Origin: Synechococcus sp. M44_DOE_062
GTDB lineage: Bacteria > Cyanobacteriota > Cyanobacteriia > Thermostichales > Thermostichaceae
Direction of reading: 5' to 3'
NCBI GenBank assembly: GCA_015295985.1
Contig: DVDX01000023.1
Coordinates: forward strand, 62,001-126,000
Length of the DNA stretch: 64,000 bases
The notes beneath the pieces are model-generated. The model saw only the letters and a program-made list of their open reading frames with translations, did no database searches and was not told where the DNA came from. This document shows positions 60,869-64,000 of the stretch, one piece after another (the first letter of the stretch is position 1; every line of letters begins with the position of its first letter). A program made the position numbers and the translations under genes.

Positions 60869-62395
60869 TCAAACCAGTCCGAACAGACGGCGCTCTGCCT
60901 CCTCCATGCGATCTAAGAAAGCGGCAAATTGGGTGGAGATCTTCTCCACTTCTTGCAAAAAGGCGCGTAATGTCTGGTACTTGAGAACCAAGGCTTCCTC
61001 TAGGGTGCAGGTTTGGAACTGCTCGTCCAACGCCTTGCCCAACTCGCTCAGGGCCTGTTCGATAGCAGTTTTAACAGAGGCGACGCTGCGCCGTACCAAG
61101 CGCATCACCTCCTGCTCCAACTGCGGCTTTTGCTGGGCCAGCTCGCTGCTGGCCAAGACTTGCCTCAGGGAAGCATAGGGATCGGCAAGCTCAGTGGGCA
61201 CTTCAGCGACTGCCTCTGGCAGGGCATGCTCTCCATCGCTGACGCGAAGGGGCTGCACCAGGCGCCACTCCGATTGTTCCAGCTTTTTCAAGATCCCCCT
61301 GAACATCGCGGCGGATCCCTCGACATCCCTCAAGAAGCCGCGCAGCACCTGGTGTTTAAGGGTTAGATATTGGGTGGGATCCTCATCCTGCAGACCTTCA
61401 TCCAGGGCATTGCTCAACTCGCTCAGGGTGTTCTCGATGGCAACCATCAGGGATCCGGCGCTGCGATGGAGCAGTTGGCGGCAGGACTCTGGGAGCTCCT
61501 GTCGAAGGTCAAAAGAGGGGGCGGGTGGTGTTGCCGGGGCCGCAAAAGCCGAAAGCTCTACGGGTTCTTCCCCATCCTCTGGGATCCCAGCGTCAATCCA
61601 AGTCATGGAGCCGGATAAGGACTCTGCCCCGCCGGCGCGAACGGCATCTTCCGTACTCAGCCAATCCAGATCGGCAGAGAGAAGCTCGGCAGCCAACCCC
61701 CCAGCAGCGACCGTTTCTGGGGGCACGTCGATGTAAAGAGGCTTCAGCATCTGCAGCACGGCATTGGCGGCTTGGCCATCCTGATCCGGCTCCTGCAACT
61801 GCTGCACCGCCTCCTTCAGCCGGGTTTCCAGTTCTTGGGGGGAGTGGCAGGCATCGTAAAGGGCTCTGAGCAGCTCATCCAGGCTGTAGCGCCGCAGGGC
61901 TGCTAACCCTTGCAGGGTGGGCTCTATTTTGTGGTACACAGCCGTGAACAGAACCAGCTTGGCCCGCAAAGGGCTGGTTTGCCGCATCACCCCTGCCCGT
62001 AGCTCGAAGGGATCGTAGTCTTGCTTTTTCAGTCGTGGGCTCCCATATTCCAAGGACAAGACAGGCGAGGGCATGAGTGGGCTAAAGGGATCCCTTTGGG
62101 GCTGTTGATACAGGGGCTGTAGCTTGCTCAGCAGCATCTTGGCGATGCGGGCGTACTCGGCTTTTTTGTTGATGCGGCTGATGGCCTCTCGAAAGCGTTG
62201 GCCCAAAGCATCAAGGGTAGCGTGCTCGCGGCAGAGCTGCTCCAGCAGAGCTTTCAGGTCTACTTGACTCAACTTGCTGACATCGCTTTCCCAGGTGCTG
62301 GTGCAGGCAAAGTAAACCAGCTTTTTCACTCGGTCTGCGTACCCGCCCTGCTGCACTTCTTGCACAACAAGGCCTAAAGGATCCGAGACTACCAT
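60869..62395 (-). CDS. hypothetical protein built from two pairs of internal repeats
   Basis: 508 residues from the ATG at 62395; an upstream ATG at 62491 would add 32, and neither has a good ribosome-binding site. Two related helical units near the N-terminus (A: LKALLEQLCREHATLDALGQ through KLQPLYQQ; A': LDELLRALYDACHSPQELE through MLKPLYID) are followed by two more near the C-terminus (B: VAIENTLSELSNALDEGLQ; B': TAIEQALSELGKALDEQFQ, each with a matching LxLKxQxLRxFLxxVE helix). An acidic Ala-rich linker between them contains two dispersed repeat copies. I do not recognise the family. Confidence 0.75.
   Translation of the reverse strand: MVVSDPLGLVVQEVQQGGYADRVKKLVYFACTSTWESDVSKLSQVDLKALLEQLCREHATLDALGQRFREAISRINKKAEYARIAKMLLSKLQPLYQQPQRDPFSPLMPSPVLSLEYGSPRLKKQDYDPFELRAGVMRQTSPLRAKLVLFTAVYHKIEPTLQGLAALRRYSLDELLRALYDACHSPQELETRLKEAVQQLQEPDQDGQAANAVLQMLKPLYIDVPPETVAAGGLAAELLSADLDWLSTEDAVRAGGAESLSGSMTWIDAGIPEDGEEPVELSAFAAPATPPAPSFDLRQELPESCRQLLHRSAGSLMVAIENTLSELSNALDEGLQDEDPTQYLTLKHQVLRGFLRDVEGSAAMFRGILKKLEQSEWRLVQPLRVSDGEHALPEAVAEVPTELADPYASLRQVLASSELAQQKPQLEQEVMRLVRRSVASVKTAIEQALSELGKALDEQFQTCTLEEALVLKYQTLRAFLQEVEKISTQFAAFLDRMEEAERRLFGLV
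61228..61250 (+). repeat. dispersed repeat A-like copy
   Basis: GCTCTCCATCGCTGACGCGA in the segment between B and B' of the repeat-built protein. Confidence 0.45.
61617..61644 (+). repeat. dispersed repeat A copy in linker
   Basis: AAGGACTCTGCCCCGCCGGC then GCGAACGG. Translated on the minus strand as AVRAGGAESLSG. Confidence 0.7.
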
Positions 62396-62665
62396 AAGGA
62401 GCTGCCGAGCAGGAGTAGGTGAATCTAAGCTTACGAAGATCTTTGCGGTTTTTGAACAGGGCCGGGTACCTTGCTGGGCAGAGTAGCCCATCCTTCCCAG
62501 ACCTGATGTTTGCCCAGGGATCCCCCAGCCATCAAGTGGGATTTGGCGGATTTTGCGCCTTTCTTGATCCGGATTGAAGAATTAAGTGGGCTCGCCTTCA
62601 CCCAAAAGATAGGTCTGTGTTGGCTGCAGTCGGTGTTGCCGGAAAAAGGCAAAGAGGTTGGAAGA

Positions 62666-63583
62666 TCAGCGGCCTATTTTCTGCAGGGCTTTTTCCACCT
62701 GCACCACATGACGGTTCAGTCCCAAGTTTTTCGCCGGGATCCCCAAGGCCAGGCCCACCAATTGCGGCAAATGCAGGATTGGGATCCCCAACTTGCGCCC
62801 GATCACCTCTTCCACCTCCGGCTGCCGAGAGTCCAGGTTGAGGTGACATAGAGGACAGGGGGTGACCACACAATCGGCTCCCGCCTCTATGGCCTCCAGG
62901 AGATGCCGGCCTGCCATCGAGAAAGACTGCTGCGGGGCATAGCTGGAAATGGGCCAACCACAACACTGGGTGCGCCCGCGATACCAAATAGGGGTGGCCC
63001 CCAAACGCTCGAAGAGATCCTCCATCAAACGGGGATCCCGTGCCACATCGAAGCGGGAGATGTCGTAGGCCCGCAACAGATAACACCCGTAGAAGGCAGC
63101 GCAGCGCAGCCCCAAGAGAGGCCGTTTGACCTGTTGGGCCAATCGCTCCAGGCCGTAGTCATGAACCAGCACCCACAGCAAATGGCGCACATCGCCTGTG
63201 CCCTGGTAACGGCTCTCACAGCCGCCTTTCTGGCACAGGGTTTGCACCTGGTGAAAATACTCTGGATTCGCAGTTTTCGCAGCTTTTAACTTTTCATTCA
63301 CGCGGCCTAACACCCCCTGACAGGTGCTGCAGTGGGTGAGCATCGGCAACCCCAGCGCCTCGGCCAAAGCCAGGTTGCGGGCATTCACCGTATCTTCCAG
63401 CAGCTCCGATTCTTCTTTGAAGGTGCCAGAACCACAGCAGGAAGCAGCCTCCAGCTCTACCAGTTCAATGCCCAGATGCCGCGCAATCTGGTCGGTGGAG
63501 TCGTACAGTTCACGGCAGGCCCCCTGGGCCACACAGCCAGGGTAGTAGGCGTAGCGCAAAGGGGAAGGAACAACTGCGGTCAT
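62666..63583 (-). CDS. HdrB-like CCG-domain protein
   Basis: 305 residues. Two CCG domains, each with the Cys signature for the noncubane [4Fe-4S] site of heterodisulfide reductase subunit B: EAASCCGSGTF with HCSTCQGVL, and RTQCCGWPISSY with TPCPLCHLNLDS. YYPGCVAQGACREL near the N-terminus is the usual start. In cyanobacteria, proteins of this family are often annotated as succinate-dehydrogenase/heterodisulfide-reductase-like. The disulfide or quinone it acts on is unknown, and no HdrA or HdrC partner lies within the window. Confidence 0.88.
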   Translation of the reverse strand: MTAVVPSPLRYAYYPGCVAQGACRELYDSTDQIARHLGIELVELEAASCCGSGTFKEESELLEDTVNARNLALAEALGLPMLTHCSTCQGVLGRVNEKLKAAKTANPEYFHQVQTLCQKGGCESRYQGTGDVRHLLWVLVHDYGLERLAQQVKRPLLGLRCAAFYGCYLLRAYDISRFDVARDPRLMEDLFERLGATPIWYRGRTQCCGWPISSYAPQQSFSMAGRHLLEAIEAGADCVVTPCPLCHLNLDSRQPEVEEVIGRKLGIPILHLPQLVGLALGIPAKNLGLNRHVVQVEKALQKIGR

Positions 63584-63879
63584 GGGAAGAAGAGAATTGG
63601 GTTTGCAATCTCAACACTAATAACAATCCCTGAATCAATTGCCCACCCATCACAGCACTGGCCTGTCCACAGAGCGGGAATCCAAAGCTGCCCCTACGCT
63701 GCTACAGCACATTCGTCGCTAACCAAGACAGGGAGCCCGTCAAAGCTTCCCTATTTATCTGCCCCTAGTTTGAAGCTGATGTGATGCCAATACCCTATTT
63801 TTCTCCCTGCCTAGTGCCTCTCGGGCCGATGTCGGGTAGATTTGGCGATAGCCATCGCTGCAGAATCGGTCAACGCTTT
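63584..63879. other. gene-free region near right edge
   Basis: 296 bp between the divergent HdrB-like gene and a gene starting near 63880. I see no terminator or convincing promoter boxes. Confidence 0.4.
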
Positions 63880-64000
63880 ATGAACAGCCCGATCCAGGAT
63901 CGCGAGCCCCCCGTTTCACCCCCCTCTAAGCAGGGTAGTCCGGGTTGGAGCCTTCCCCTGAAAGGCTTGGGATTTGGCTTGTTTTTCGGATCCCTGGTTT
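63880..64000 (+). CDS. N-terminal part of a gene running off the window
   Basis: Open from an ATG at 63880 to the edge. The 40 visible residues start MNSPIQDREPPVSPPSKQGS and then turn hydrophobic (LPLKGLGFGLFFGSLV), consistent with a cytoplasmic Pro/Ser-rich start and a first membrane segment. Too short to identify. Confidence 0.45.
   Translation, partial: MNSPIQDREPPVSPPSKQGSPGWSLPLKGLGFGLFFGSLV

Overview
The window reads as chromosomal DNA of a unicellular, probably thermophilic cyanobacterium close to the hot-spring Synechococcus JA group. That placement is inference from sequence character, not from a search. It rests on three things. Several proteins belong to families known mainly from cyanobacteria (DUF1830, DUF3110, TIGR03792, DUF3352, DUF3769, DUF502, a Ycf29/Rre1-like regulator). 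A Yfr1 small RNA carrying its invariant ACTCCTCACAC core lies between ligA and clpX. The palindromic octamer GGGATCCC is scattered very densely through almost all genes, as highly iterated palindromes are in many cyanobacteria.

Layout: 1-6 kb holds holB, hisZ and a divergent NAD-salvage pair (an isochorismatase-fold hydrolase and pncB) around two copies of one palindromic operator. 6-17 kb holds gmd, rpsD, a TolC-type channel, dnaX, coaE and citramalate synthase. 16.5-22.6 kb holds larE, an LptD/OstA-like protein, small cyanobacterial conserved proteins and an ArsR-type repressor. 22.7-27 kb is an AT-richer island without GGGATCCC: a dynamin-like GTPase gene with four in-frame stop codons, followed by two intact membrane-associated partner genes. 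27-37 kb returns to housekeeping genes: metallophosphoesterase, Fur-family regulator, a DUF255 thioredoxin-domain protein, aroA, rsmH and a candidate FtsL-like protein. An IS630 remnant lies at 33.8 kb.

37.9-42.2 kb is a cobalamin-riboswitch-led cluster: a BtuB-like receptor, a DUF1636 protein, a [2Fe-2S] ferredoxin-domain protein and an unknown multi-pass membrane protein. 42-48.6 kb carries a tandem-fused ArsA ATPase, ligA, Yfr1 and clpX. An IS200/IS605 element (tnpA with an amber stop, tnpB intact) follows. 50-54.7 kb holds a Ktr-type potassium uptake pair, a phosphotransacetylase-like protein and RNase HI. 54.7-64 kb holds a DUF3352 lipoprotein, a three-gene two-component cluster (one kinase apparently degenerate), a pentapeptide-repeat protein, a repeat-built protein of unknown function, an HdrB-like protein, and the start of a gene that leaves the window.

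A second theme is short dispersed repeats that sit inside coding sequences. A roughly 26-bp element (core GGACTCCGTCCCGCT) and its relatives contribute terminal or linker segments to holB, hisZ, dnaX, coaE, ktrB and others. dnaX alone carries about five copies, with another just upstream of its start.
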